Source: Aedes albopictus
Taxonomy: Eukaryota > Arthropoda > Insecta > Diptera > Culicidae
Length of the DNA: 64,000 bases
Assembly (NCBI RefSeq): GCF_035046485.1
Contig: NC_085138.1
Span: 277,245,694-277,309,693, forward strand
Direction: 5' to 3'
In this document: positions 44,627 to 58,500 of the stretch, in pieces
Position numbering within the stretch: position 1 is the stretch's first letter
How the letters are laid out: every line of letters starts with the position of its first letter
The notes under the pieces: generated by a model
Told to the model about the DNA's origin: nothing
Databases searched by the model: none
Seen by the model: the letters and a program-made list of their open reading frames with translations, nothing else
Translations under genes and position numbers: made by a program

Positions 44627-47600
44627 ACGACTGCTCGAAAGCTCTCATGGTTTGTAGTCGTTGATGAAACGTGTAATTCTGGTGCATATGTGCGTTCAAT
44701 GACCTTGCACGAAAATGTTGAAGTATTTACACGTATATGCTCGAGTTTGTTGAAGTATTTGTGAACATTTGTTGATTTTTATGATGATCTGGGAATTCTG
44801 GTGAATATTTGAGTTCAATGAGCTTGCTCGAGGGTTCATGAAGTATTTGTGAATATTTGTTGTTTTTTATGATGACCTGGGAATTCTGGTGAATATTTGG
44901 GTTCAATCAGATTGCTCAAGAGTTTGTTGAAGTATTTGTGAATATTTGTTAATTTTTATGATGACCTGGGAATTTTGGTGAATAGTTGAATTGAATGATT
45001 TTACTCGTGGGTTCTTGAAGTATTTGTGATTATTTGTTGCTTTTTATGATGACCTGAGAATTCTGGTGAATATTTGAGTTCAATGAGCTTGCTCGAGGGT
45101 TCATGAAATATTTGTGATTATTTGTTGATTTTTATGATAACCTGGGAATTTTGGTGAATAGTTGAGTTGAATGATTTTACTGGAGGGTTCTTGAAGTATT
45201 TGTGAATATTTGTTGATTTTTATGATGAACTGGGAATTCTGGTGAATATTTGAATTCAATGAGCTTGCTTGACGAATTTGTGAATATTTGTTGATGTTTA
45301 TGGTGACTTGGGAGTTCTGGTGAATATTTGGGTTCAATCAGATTGCTCGAGCATTTGTTGAAGTATTTGTGAATATTTGTTGATTTTTATGATGATCTGG
45401 GAATTCTGGTGAATATTAGAGTTCAATGAGGTTGCTCGAGGGTTCATGAAGTATTTGTGAATATTTGTAAATTTTTATGATGACCTGGGAATTCTGGTGA
45501 ATATTTGGGTTCAATCAGACTGCTCGAGCATTTTTTGAAGTATTTGTGAATAATTGATGATTTTTATGATGACCTGGGAATTTCGGTGAATAGTTGAGTT
45601 GAATGATTTTACTCGAGGGTTTGTTGAAGTATTTGTGAATATTTGTTGATTTTTATGATGATCTGGGAATTCTAGTGAATATTTGAGTTCAATGAGGTTG
45701 CTCGAGGGTTCTTGACGAATTTGTGAATATTTGTTGATGTTTATGGTGACTTGGGAGTTCTGGTGAATATTTGGGTTCAATCAGATTGCTCGAGCATTTG
45801 TTGAAGTATTTGTGAATATTTGTTAATTTTTATGATGAGCTGGGAATTCTGGTGAATATTTGGGTTCAATCAGATTGCTCAAGAGTTTGTTGAAGTATTT
45901 GTGAATATTTGTTAATTTTTATGATGACCTGGGAATTTTGATGAATATTTGAGTTCAATGATTTTACTCGTGGGTTCTTGAAGTATTTGTGATTATTTGT
46001 TGATTTTTATGATGACCTGAGAATTCTGGTGAATATTTGAGTTCAATGAGCTTGCTCGAGGGTTCATGAAGTATTTGTGAATATTTGTTGATTTTTATGA
46101 TGATCTGGGAATTCTGGTAAATGTTTGAGTTCAATGAGCTTGCTCGAGGGTTTTTGAAGTATTTGTGAATATTTGTTAATTTTTATGATGACCTGGGAAT
46201 TCTGGTGAATATTTGGGTTCAATCAGACTGCTCGAGCATTTGTTGAAGTATTTGTGAATATTTGTTGATTTTTATGATGACCTGGGAATTCTGGTGAATA
46301 TTTGGGTTCAATCAGACTGCTCGAGCATTTGTTGAAGTATTTGTGAATATTTGTTAATTTTTATGATGACCTGGGAATTCTGGTGAATATTTGAGTTCAA
46401 TGAGCTTGCTCGAGGGTTCATGAAGTATTTGTGAATATTTGTTGATTTTTATGATGATCTGGGAATTCTGGTAAATGTTTGAGTTCAATGAGCTTGCTCG
46501 AGGGTTTTTGAAGTATTTGTGAATATTTGTTAATTTTTATGATGACCTGGGAATTCTGGTGAATATTTGGGTTCAATCAGACTGCTCGAGCATTTTTTGA
46601 AGTATTTGTGAATAATTGATGATTTTTATGATGAGCTGGGAATTCTGGTGAATATTTGGGTTCAATCAGATTGCTCAAGAGTTTGTTGAAGTATTTGTGA
46701 ATATTTGTTAATTTTTATGATGACCTGGGAATTTTGGTGAATAGTTGAATTGAATGATTTTACTCGTGGGTTCTTGAAGTATTTGTGATTATTTGTTGCT
46801 TTTTATGATGACCTGAGAATTCTGGTGAATATTTGAGTTCAATGAGCTTGCTCGAGGGTTCATGAAATATTTGTGATTATTTGTTGATTTTTATGATAAC
46901 CTGGGAATTTTGGTGAATAGTTGAGTTGAATGATTTTACTGGAGGGTTCTTGAAGTATTTGTGAATATTTGTTGATTTTTATGATGAACTGGGAATTCTG
47001 GTGAATATTTGAATTCAATGAGCTTGCTTGACGAATTTGTGAATATTTGTTGATGTTTATGGTGACTTGGGAGTTCTGGTGAATATTTGGGTTCAATCAG
47101 ATTGCTCGAGCATTTGTTGAAGTATTTGTGAATATTTGTTGATTTTTATGATGATCTGGGAATTCTGGTGAATATTAGAGTTCAATGAGGTTGCTCGAGG
47201 GTTCATGAAGTATTTGTGAATATTTGTAAATTTTTATGATGACCTGGGAATTCTGGTGAATATTTGGGTTCAATCAGACTGCTCGAGCATTTTTTGAAGT
47301 ATTTGTGAATAATTGATGATTTTTATGATGACCTGGGAATTTCGGTGAATAGTTGAGTTGAATGATTTTACTCGAGGGTTTGTTGAAGTATTTGTGAATA
47401 TTTGTTGATTTTTATGATGATCTGGGAATTCTAGTGAATATTTGAGTTCAATGAGGTTGCTCGAGGGTTCTTGACGAATTTGTGAATATTTGTTGATGTT
47501 TATGGTGACTTGGGAGTTCTGGTGAATATTTGGGTTCAATCAGATTGCTCGAGCATTTGTTGAAGTATTTGTGAATATTTGTTAATTTTTATGATGAGCT

Positions 47601-50600
47601 GGGAATTCTGGTGAATATTTGGGTTCAATCAGATTGCTCAAGAGTTTGTTGAAGTATTTGTGAATATTTGTTAATTTTTATGATGACCTGGGAATTTTGA
47701 TGAATATTTGAGTTCAATGATTTTACTCGTGGGTTCTTGAAGTATTTGTGATTATTTGTTGATTTTTATGATGACCTGAGAATTCTGGTGAATATTTGAG
47801 TTCAATGAGCTTGCTCGAGGGTTCATGAAGTATTTGTGAATATTTGTTGATTTTTATGATGATCTGGGAATTCTGGTAAATGTTTGAGTTCAATGAGCTT
47901 GCTCGAGGGTTTTTGAAGTATTTGTGAATATTTGTTAATTTTTATGATGACCTGGGAATTCTGGTGAATATTTGGGTTCAATCAGACTGCTCGAGCATTT
48001 GTTGAAGTATTTGTGAATATTTGTTGATTTTTATGATGACCTGGGAATTCTGGTGAATATTTGGGTTCAATCAGACTGCTCGAGCATTTGTTGAAGTATT
48101 TGTGAATATTTGTTAATTTTTATGATGACCTGGGAATTCTGGTGAATATTTGAGTTCAATGAGCTTGCTCGAGGGTTCATGAAGTATTTGTGAATATTTG
48201 TTGATTTTTATGATGATCTGGGAATTCTGGTAAATGTTTGAGTTCAATGAGCTTGCTCGAGGGTTTTTGAAGTATTTGTGAATATTTGTTAATTTTTATG
48301 ATGACCTGGGAATTCTGGTGAATATTTGGGTTCAATCAGACTGCTCGAGCATTTTTTGAAGTATTTGTGAATAATTGATGATTTTTATGATGAGCTGGGA
48401 ATTCTGGTGAATATTTGGGTTCAATCAGATTGCTCAAGAGTTTGTTGAAGTATTTGTGAATATTTGTTAATTTTTATGATGACCTGGGAATTTTGGTGAA
48501 TAGTTGAATTGAATGATTTTACTCGTGGGTTCTTGAAGTATTTGTGATTATTTGTTGCTTTTTATGATGACCTGAGAATTCTGGTGAATATTTGAGTTCA
48601 ATGAGCTTGCTCGAGGGTTCATGAAATATTTGTGATTATTTGTTGATTTTTATGATAACCTGGGAATTTTGGTGAATAGTTGAGTTGAATGATTTTACTG
48701 GAGGGTTCTTGAAGTATTTGTGAATATTTGTTGATTTTTATGATGAACTGGGAATTCTGGTGAATATTTGAATTCAATGAGCTTGCTTGACGAATTTGTG
48801 AATATTTGTTGATGTTTATGGTGACTTGGGGGTTCTGGTGAATATTTGGGTTCAATCAGATTGCTCGAGCATTTGTTGAAGTATTTGTGAATATTTGTTG
48901 ATTTTTATGATGATCTGGGAATTCTGGTGAATATTAGAGTTCAATGAGGTTGCTCGAGGGTTCATGAAGTATTTGTGAATATTTGTAAATTTTTATGATG
49001 ACCTGGGAATTCTGGTGAATATTTGGGTTCAATCAGACTGCTCGAGCATTTTTTGAAGTATTTGTGAATAATTGATGATTTTTATGATGACCTGGGAATT
49101 TCGGTGAATAGTTGAGTTGAATGATTTTACTCGAGGGTTTGTTGAAGTATTTGTGAATATTTGTTGATTTTTATGATGATCTGGGAATTCTAGTGAATAT
49201 TTGAGTTCAATGAGGTTGCTCGAGGGTTCTTGACGAATTTGTGAATATTTGTTGATGTTTATGGTGACTTGGGAGTTCTGGTGAATATTTGGGTTCAATC
49301 AGATTGCTCGAGCATTTGTTGAAGTATTTGTGAATATTTGTTAATTTTTATGATGAGCTGGGAATTCTGGTGAATATTTGGGTTCAATCAGATTGCTCAA
49401 GAGTTTGTTGAAGTATTTGTGAATATTTGTTAATTTTTATGATGACCTGGGAATTTTGATGAATATTTGAGTTCAATGATTTTACTCGTGGGTTCTTGAA
49501 GTATTTGTGATTATTTGTTGATTTTTATGATGACCTGAGAATTCTGGTGAATATTTGAGTTCAATGAGCTTGCTCGAGGGTTCATGAAGTATTTGTGAAT
49601 ATTTGTTGATTTTTATGATGATCTGGGAATTCTGGTAAATGTTTGAGTTCAATGAGCTTGCTCGAGGGTTTTTGAAGTATTTGTGAATATTTGTTAATTT
49701 TTATGATGACCTGGGAATTCTGGTGAATATTTGGGTTCAATCAGACTGCTCGAGCATTTGTTGAAGTATTTGTGAATATTTGTTGATTTTTATGATGACC
49801 TGGGAATTCTGGTGAATATTTGGGTTCAATCAGACTGCTCGAGCATTTGTTGAAGTATTTGTGAATATTTGTTAATTTTTATGATGACCTGGGAATTCTG
49901 GTGAATATTTGAGTTCAATGAGCTTGCTCGAGGGTTCATGAAGTATTTGTGAATATTTGTTGATTTTTATGATGATCTGGGAATTCTGGTAAATGTTTGA
50001 GTTCAATGAGCTTGCTCGAGGGTTTTTGAAGTATTTGTGAATATTTGTTAATTTTTATGATGACCTGGGAATTCTGGTGAATATTTGGGTTCAATCAGAC
50101 TGCTCGAGCATTTGTGAATATTTGTTGATTTTTATGATGACCTGGGAATTCTGGTGAATATTTGGGTTCAATCAGACTGCTCGAGCATTTGTTGAAGTAT
50201 TTGTGAATATTTGTTGATTTTTATGATGATCTGGGAATTCTGGTGAATATTTGAGTTCAATGAGGTTGCTCGAGGGTTCATGAAGTATTTGTGAATATTT
50301 GTTAATTTTTATGATGACCTGGGAATTCTGGTGAATATTTGGGTTCAATCAGACTGCTCGAGCATTTGTTGAAGTATTTGTGAATATTTGTTGATTTTTA
50401 TGATGATCTGGGAATTCTGGTGAATATTTGAGTTCAATGAGGTTGCTCGAGGGTTCATGAAGTATTTGTGAATATTTGTTAATTTTTATGATGACCTGGG
50501 AATTCTGGTGAATATTTGAGTTCAATGAGCTTGCTCGAGGGTTCATGAAGTATTTGTGAATATTTGTTGATTTTTATGATGATCTGGGAATTCTGGTGAA

Positions 50601-52571
50601 TATTTGAGTTCAATGAGGTTGCTCGAGGGTTCATGAAGTATTTGTGAATATTTGTTAATTTTTATGATGACCTGGGAATTCTGGTGAATATTTGAGTTCA
50701 ATGAGCTTGCTCGAGGGTTCATGAAGTATTTGTGAATATTTGTTGATTTTTATGATGATCTGGGAATTCTGGTGAATATTTGAGTTCAATGAGCTTGCTC
50801 GAGAGTTTTTGATGTATTTGTGAATAATTGATGATTTTTATGATGACCTGGGCATTTTGGTGAATAGTTGAGTTGAATGATTTTACTCGTGGGTTCTTGA
50901 AGTATTTGTGATTATTTGTTGATTTTTATGATGACCTGAGAATTCTGGTGAATACTTGAGTTCAATGAGCATGCTCGAGGGTTCATGAAGTATTTGTGAA
51001 TATTTGTAAATTTTTATGATGACCTGGGAATTCTGGTGAATATTTGGGTTCAATCAGACTGCTCGAGCATTTTTTTTAAGTATTTGTGAATATTTGTTGA
51101 TTTTTATGATGATCTGGGAATTCTGGTGAATATTTGAGTTCAATGAGCTTGCTCGAGGGTTCATGAAGTATTTGTGAATATTTGTTGATTTTTATGATGA
51201 CGTGGGAATTTCGGTGAATAGTTGAGTTGAATGATTTTACTCGAGGGTTTGTTGAAGTATTTGTGAATATTTGTTAATTTTTATGATGACCTGGGCATTT
51301 TGGTGAATAGTTGAGTTGAATGATTTTACTCGTGGGTTCTTGAAGTATTTGTGATTATTTGTTGATTTTTATGATGACCTGAGAATTCTGGTGAATACTT
51401 GAGTTCAATGAGCTTGCTCGAGGGTTCATGAAGTATTTGTGAATATTTGTAAATTTTTATGATGACCTGGGAATTCTGGTGAATATTTGAGTTCAATGAG
51501 CTTGCTCGAGGGTTCATGAAGTATTTGTGAATATTTGTTGATTTTTATGATGACCTGGGAATTCTGGTGAATATTTGGGTTCAATCAGACTGCTCGAGCA
51601 TTTTTTGAAGTATTTGTGAATATTTGTTGATTTTTATGATGATCTGGGAATTCTAGTGAATATTTGAGTTTAATGAGGTTGCTCAAGAGTTTGTTGAAGT
51701 ATTTGTGAATATTTGTTAATTTTTATGATGACCTGGGAGTTTTGGTGAATAGTTGAGTTGAATGATTTTACTCGTGGGTTCTTGAAGTATTTGTGATTAT
51801 TTGTTGATTTTTATGATGACCTGAGAATTCTGGTGAATATTTGAGTTCAATGAGCTTGCTCGAGGGTTCTTGACGAATTTGTGAATATTTGTTGATGTTT
51901 ATGGTGACTTGGGAGTTCTGGTGAATATTTGGGTTCAATGAGATTGCTCGAGCATTTGTTGAAGTATTTGTGAATATTTGTTGATTTTTATGATGATCTG
52001 GGAATTCTGGTGAATATTTGAGTTCAATGTGGTTGCTCGAGGGTTCATGAAGTATTTGTGAATATTTGTTGATTTTTATGATGATCTGGGAATTCTGGTG
52101 AATATTTGAGTTCAATGAGCTTGCTCGAGAGTTTTTGATGTATTTGTGAATAATTGATGATTTTTATGATGACCTGGGAATTTCAGTGAATAGTTGAGTT
52201 GAATGATTTTACTCGAGGGTTTGTTGAAGTATTTGTGAATATTTGTTGATTTTTATGATGATCTGGGAATTCTGGTGAATATTTGAGTTCAATGAGCTTG
52301 CTCGAGGGTTCATGAAGTATTTGTGAATATTTGTTGATTTTTATGATGATCTGGGAATTCTGGTAAATATTTGAATTCAATGAGCTTTCTCGAGGGTTTA
52401 TGAAGTATTTGTGAATATTTGTTGATTTTTATGATGACCTGGGAATTCTGGTAAATTATTTGTGTATATTTGTTGATTTTTATGATGATCTGGGAATTCT
52501 GGTGAATATTTGAGTTCAATGAGCTTGCTCGAGGGTTCATGAAGTATTTGTAAATATTTGTTGATTTGTTG
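44627..52571. repeat. Satellite A, 88-bp monomers, about 90 copies
   Basis: Monomers contain GAAGTATTTGTGAATATTTG, TTTTTATGATGA and GCTTGCTCGAGG. Monomer types alternate (for example TGGGTTCAATCAGACTGCTC and TGAGTTCAATGAGCTTGCTC). The minus-strand frames of 60-115 codons (NINKYSQI, HHKNQQIFTN words) are translations of the repeat. The first 200 bp are more diverged than the core. Confidence 0.95.
44876..50108. repeat. Higher-order repeat of 1,759 bp, three copies
   Basis: Within satellite A, blocks 44876-46634, 46635-48393 and 48394-50108 repeat the same order of about 20 monomers. Markers such as GGTTCATGAAATATTTGTGA recur at 45098, 46857 and 48616. By eye they are nearly identical; one difference noted is GGGAG to GGGGG near 48831. 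The third copy departs at about 50108 by a short deletion. Recent amplification or an assembly duplication. Confidence 0.85.
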
Positions 52572-52574
52572 ATC

Positions 52575-55500
52575 AAGTATTCATTGGAATTCCCAAATAA
52601 TAACAAAAAATCGAGGAATACTCTAAAACTCTTCAAGAATCCTCGAATAAGCTCGGCAAACTCAAATATTCATTAGAATTCCCAAATAATAACAAAAAAT
52701 CGTGGTTTACTCTAAAACTCTTCAAGAATGCGCGAATAAGCTCGGCAAACTCAAATATTCATTAGAATTCCCAAATAATCACAAAATATCCAAGAATACT
52801 CTAAAACTCTTCAAGAATCCTCGAATAAGCTCAGCAAACTCAAATATTCATTAGAATTCTCAAATAACCACAAAATATCGAGGAATACTCTAAAACTCTT
52901 CAAGAATCCTCGAATAAGCTCAGCAAACTCAAATATTCATTAGAATTCCCAAATAATAACAAAAAATCGTGGTTTACTCTAAAACTCTTCAAGAATGCGC
53001 GAATAAGCTCGGCAAACTCAAATATTCATTAGAATTCCCAAATAATCACAAAATATCCAAGAATACTCTAAAACTCTTCAAGAATCCTCGAATAAGCTCA
53101 GCAAACTCAAATATTCATTAGAATTCCCAAATAATAACAAAAAATCGTGGTTTACTCTAAAACTCTTCAAGAATGCGCGAATAAGCTCGGCAAACTCAAA
53201 TATTCATTAGAATTCCCAAATAATCACAAAATATCCAAGAATACTCTAAAACTCTTCAAGAATCCTCGAATAAGCTCAGCAAACTCAAATATTCATTAGA
53301 ATTCCCAAATAATAACAAAAAATCGTGGTTTACTCTAAAACTCTTCAAGAATGCGCGAATAAGCTCGGCAAACTCAAATATTCATTAGAATTCCCAAATA
53401 ATCACAAAATATCCAAGAATACTCTAAAACTCTTCAAGAATCCTCGAATAAGCTCGGCAAACTCAAATATTCATTAGAAATCCCAAGTAACCATAAAATA
53501 TCGAGGAATACTCTAAAACTCTTCAGGAATCCTCGAATAAGCTCAGCAAACTCAAATATTCATTAGAATTCCCAAATAATAACAAAAAATCGTGGTTTAC
53601 TCTAAAACTCTTCAAGAATGCACGAATAAGCTCGGCAAACTCAAATATTCATTAGAATTCCCAAATAATCACAAAATATCCAAGAATACTCTAAAACTCT
53701 TCAAGAATCCTCGAATAAGCTCAGCAAACTCAAATATTCATTAGAATTCCCAAATAATAACAAAAAATCGTGGTTTACTCTAAAACTCTTCAAGAATGCG
53801 CGAATAAGCTCGGCAAACTCAAATATTCATTAGAATTCCCAAATAATCACAAAATATCCAAGAATACTCTAAAACTCTTCAAGAATCCTCGAATAAGCTC
53901 GGCAAACTCAAATATTCATTAGAAATCCCAAGTAACCATAAAATATTGAGGAATACTCTAAAACTCTTCAGGAATCCTCGAATAAGCTCAGCAAACTCAA
54001 ATATTCATTAGAATTCCCAAATAATAACAAAAAATCGTGGTTTACTCTAAAACTCTTCAAGAATGCGCGAATAAGCTCGGCAAACTCAAATATTCATTAG
54101 AATTCCCAAATAATCACAAAATATCCAAGAATACTCTAAAACTCTTCAAGAATCCTCGAATAAGCTCGGCAAACTCAAATATTCATTAGAAATCCCAAGT
54201 AACCATAAAATATCGAGGAATACTCTAAAACTCTTCAGGAATCCTCGAATAAGCTCAGCAAACTCAAATATTCATTAGAATTCCCAAATAATAACAAAAA
54301 ATCGTGGTTTACTCTAAAACTCTTCAAGAATGCGCGAATAAGCTCGGCAAACTCAAATATTCATTAGAATTCCCAAATAATCACAAAATATCCAAGAATA
54401 CTCTAAAACTCTTCAAGAATCCTCGAATAAGCTCAGCAAACTCAAATATTCATTAGAATTCTCAAATAACCACAAAATATCGAGGAATACTCTAAAACTC
54501 TTCAAGAATCCTCGAATTAGCTCAGCAAACTCAAATATTCATTAGAGTTCCCAAATAATAATAACATATCGAGGAATACTCTAAAACTCTTCAAGAATCT
54601 TCGAATAAGCTCAGCAAACTCAAATATTCATTAGAAATCCCAAATAATCATAAAATATCGAGGAAGACTCTAAAACTCTTCAAAAATCCTCGAATAAGCT
54701 CAGCAAACTCAAATATTCATTAAAATTCCCAAATAATCATAAAATATCGAGGAATACTCTAAAACTCTTCAAAAATCCTCGGAAAGGTCAGCAAACTCAA
54801 ATATTCATTAGAATTCCCAAATAATCACATAATATCGAGGAATACTCTAAAACTCTTCAAGAAGCCGCGAGCAAGCTTAGTGAACTCAAACATTCATCTG
54901 AATTTCTCAGTTATCGTAAAATCGAGGAAAACTCCTTACATTCTTCAAGAATCCTTGAATAAGCTCAGCAAACTCAGATATTCATAAGTATTCCTAAATA
55001 ATAACAAAATATCGAGGAATACTCTAAAACTCTTCAAGAAGCCGCGAGCAAGCTTAGTGAACTCAAACATTCATCTGAATTTCTCAGTTATCGTAAAATC
55101 GAGGAAAACTCCTTACATTCTTCAAGAATCCTTGAATAAGCTCAGCAAACTCAGATATTCATAAGTATTCCTAAATAATAACAAAATATCGAGGAATACT
55201 CTATAACTCTTCAAGAATCCTCGAATAAGCTCAGCAAACTCAAATATTCATTAGAATTCCCAAATAACCACAAAATATCTAGGAAGACTCTAAAACTCTT
55301 CAAAAAATCTAGAATAAGCTCAGCAAACTCAAATATTCATTAAAATTCCCAAATAATCATGAAATATCGAGAAAGACTCTAAAACTCTTCAAGAATCCTC
55401 GAATAAGCTCAACAAACTCAAATATTCATTAGAATTCCCAAATAACCACAAAATATGGAGGAAGACTCTTAAACTCTTCAAAAATCCTCGAATAAGCTCA

Positions 55501-58500
55501 GCAAACTCAAATATTCATTAGAATTCCCAAATAATCACAAAATATCTAGGAATACTCTAAAACTCTTCAAAAATCCTCGAATAAGCTCAGCACACTCAAA
55601 TATTCATTAGAATTCCCAAATAATCACAAAATATCGAGGAATACTCTAAAACTCTTCAAGAAGCCGCGAGCAAGCTTAGTGAACTCAAACATTCATCTGA
55701 ATTTCTCAGTTATCGTAAAATCGAGGAAAACTCCTAACATTCTTCAAGAATCCCTGAATAAGCTCAGCAAACTCAGATATTCATAAGTATTCCTAATAAT
55801 AACAAAATATCGAGGAATACTCTAAAACTCTTCAAGAATCCTCGAATAAGCTCAGCAAACTCAAATATTCATAAGGATTCCCAAATAATCACAAAATATC
55901 AAAGAATACTCTAAAACTCTTCAAAAATGCTCGAATAAGCTCAGCAAACTCAAATATTCGTTTGAATTCCCAATAATAACAACAAATCGAGGAATGCTCT
56001 AAAACTCTTCAAGAATCCTCGAATAAGCTCAGCAAACTCAAATATTCATTAAATTTCCCAATTAATCACAAAATATCGAGGAATTCTCTAAAAACTCTTC
56101 AAGAATCCTCGAAAAAACTCAGCAAACTCAAATATTCATTAGAATTCCCAAATAACCACAAAATATCGAGGAATACTCTAAAACTCTTCAAGAATCCTCG
56201 AATAAGCTCAGCAAACTCAAATATTCATTAAAATTCCCAATTAGTCACAAAATATCGAGGAATACTCTAAAACTCTTCAGGAATCCTCGAATAAGCTCAG
56301 CAAACTCAAATATTCATTAGAATTCCCAAATAATTACAAAATATCGAGGAATACTCTGAAACTCTTCAAGAATCCTCGAATGAGCTCGGCAAACTCAAAT
56401 ATTCATTAGAATTCCCAAATAACCACAAAATATCGAGGAATACTCTAAAACTCTTCAAGAATCCTCGAATAAGCTCAGCAAACTCAAATATTCATTAAAA
56501 TTCCCAATTAGTCACAAAATATCGAGGAAAACTCTAAAACTCTTCAGGAATCCTCGAATAAGCTCAGCAAACTCAAATATCATTAGAATTCCCAAATAAT
56601 TACAAAATATCCAGGAATACTCTGAAACTCTTCAAGAATCCTCGAATGAGCTCGGCAAACTCAAATATTCATTAGAATTCCCAAATAACCACAAAATATC
56701 GAGGAATACTCTAAAACTCTTCAAGAATCCTCGAATAAGCTCAGCAAACTCAAATATTCATTAAAATTCCCAATTAGTCACAAAATATCGAGGAATACTC
56801 TAAAACTCTTCAAGAATCCTCGAAAAAACTCAGCAAACTCAAATATTCATTAGAATTCCCAAATAATCACAAAATATCGACGAATACTCTAAAACTCTTC
56901 AGGAATCCTCGAATAAGCTCAGCAAACTCAAATATTCATTAGAATTCCCAAATAATTACAAAATATCGAGGAATACTCTGAAACTCTTCAAGAATCCTCG
57001 AATGAGCTCGGCAAACTCAAATATTCATTAGAATTCCCAAATAACCACAAAATATCGAGGAATACTCTAAAACTCTTCAAGAATCCTCGAATAAGCTCAG
57101 CAAACTCAAATATTCATTAAAATTCCCAATTAGTCACAAAATATCGAGGAATACTCTAAAACTCTTCAAGAATCCTCGAAAAAACTCAGCAAACTCAAAT
57201 ATTCATTAGAATTCCCAAATAATCACAAAATATCGACGAATACTCTAAAACTCTTCAGGAATCCTCGAATAACCTCAGCAAACTCAAATATTCATAAGAA
57301 TTCCCAAATAATCATAAAATATCGAGGAAGACTCTAACTCTCTTCAAAAATCCTCGAATAATCTCAGCAAACTCAAATATTCATTAAAATTCCCAATTAA
57401 TCACAAAATATCGAGGAATACTCTAAAACTCTTCAAGAATCCTCGAAAAAACTCAGCAAACTCAAATATTCATTAGAATTCCCAAATTATCACAAAATAT
57501 CGAGGAAAACTCTAAAACTCTTCAGGAATCCTCGAATAAGCTCAGCAAACTCAAATATTCATTAGAATTCCCAAATAATTACAAAATATCGTGAATACTC
57601 TGAAACTCTTCAAGAATCCTCGAATGAGCTCGGCAAACTCAAATATTCATTAGAATTCCCAAATAACCACAAAATATCGAGGAATACTCTAAAACTCTTC
57701 AAGAATCCTCGAATAAGCTCAGCAAACTCAAATATTCATTAAAATTCCCAATTAGTCACAAAATATCGAGGAAAACTCTAAAACTCTTCAGGAATCCTCG
57801 AATAAGCTCAGCAAACTCAAATATTCATTAGAATTCCCAAATAATTACAAAATATCGTGAATACTCTGAAACTCTTCAAGAATCCTCGAATGAGCTCGGC
57901 AAACTCAAATATTCATTAGAATTCCCAAATAACCACAAAATATCGAGGAATACTCTAAAACTCTTCAAGAATCCTCGAATAAGCTCAGCAAACTCAAATA
58001 TTCATTAAAATTCCCAATTAGTCACAAAATATCGAGGAATACTCTAAAACTCTTCAGGAATCCTCGAATAAGCTCAGCAAACTCAAATATTCATTAGAAT
58101 TCCCAAATAATTACAAAATATCGAGGAATACTCTGAAACTCTTCAAGAATCCTCGAATGAGCTCGGCAAACTCAAATATTCATTAGAATTCCCAAATAAC
58201 CACAAAATATCGAGGAATACTCTAAAACTCTTCAAGAATCCTCGAATAAGCTCAGCAAACTCAAATATTCATTAAAATTCCCAATTAGTCACAAAATATC
58301 GAGGAAAACTCTAAAACTCTTCAGGAATCCTCGAATAAGCTCAGCAAACTCAAATATTCATTAGAATTCCCAAATAATTACAAAATATCCAGGAATACTC
58401 TGAAACTCTTCAAGAATCCTCGAATGAGCTCGGCAAACTCAAATATTCATTAGAATTCCCAAATAACCACAAAATATCGAGGAATACTCTAAAACTCTTC

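Noticed and set aside
44627..52636. Series of minus-strand proteins with NINKYSQI words
   Set aside because: Satellite translation, repeated exactly at the 1,759-bp higher-order spacing.
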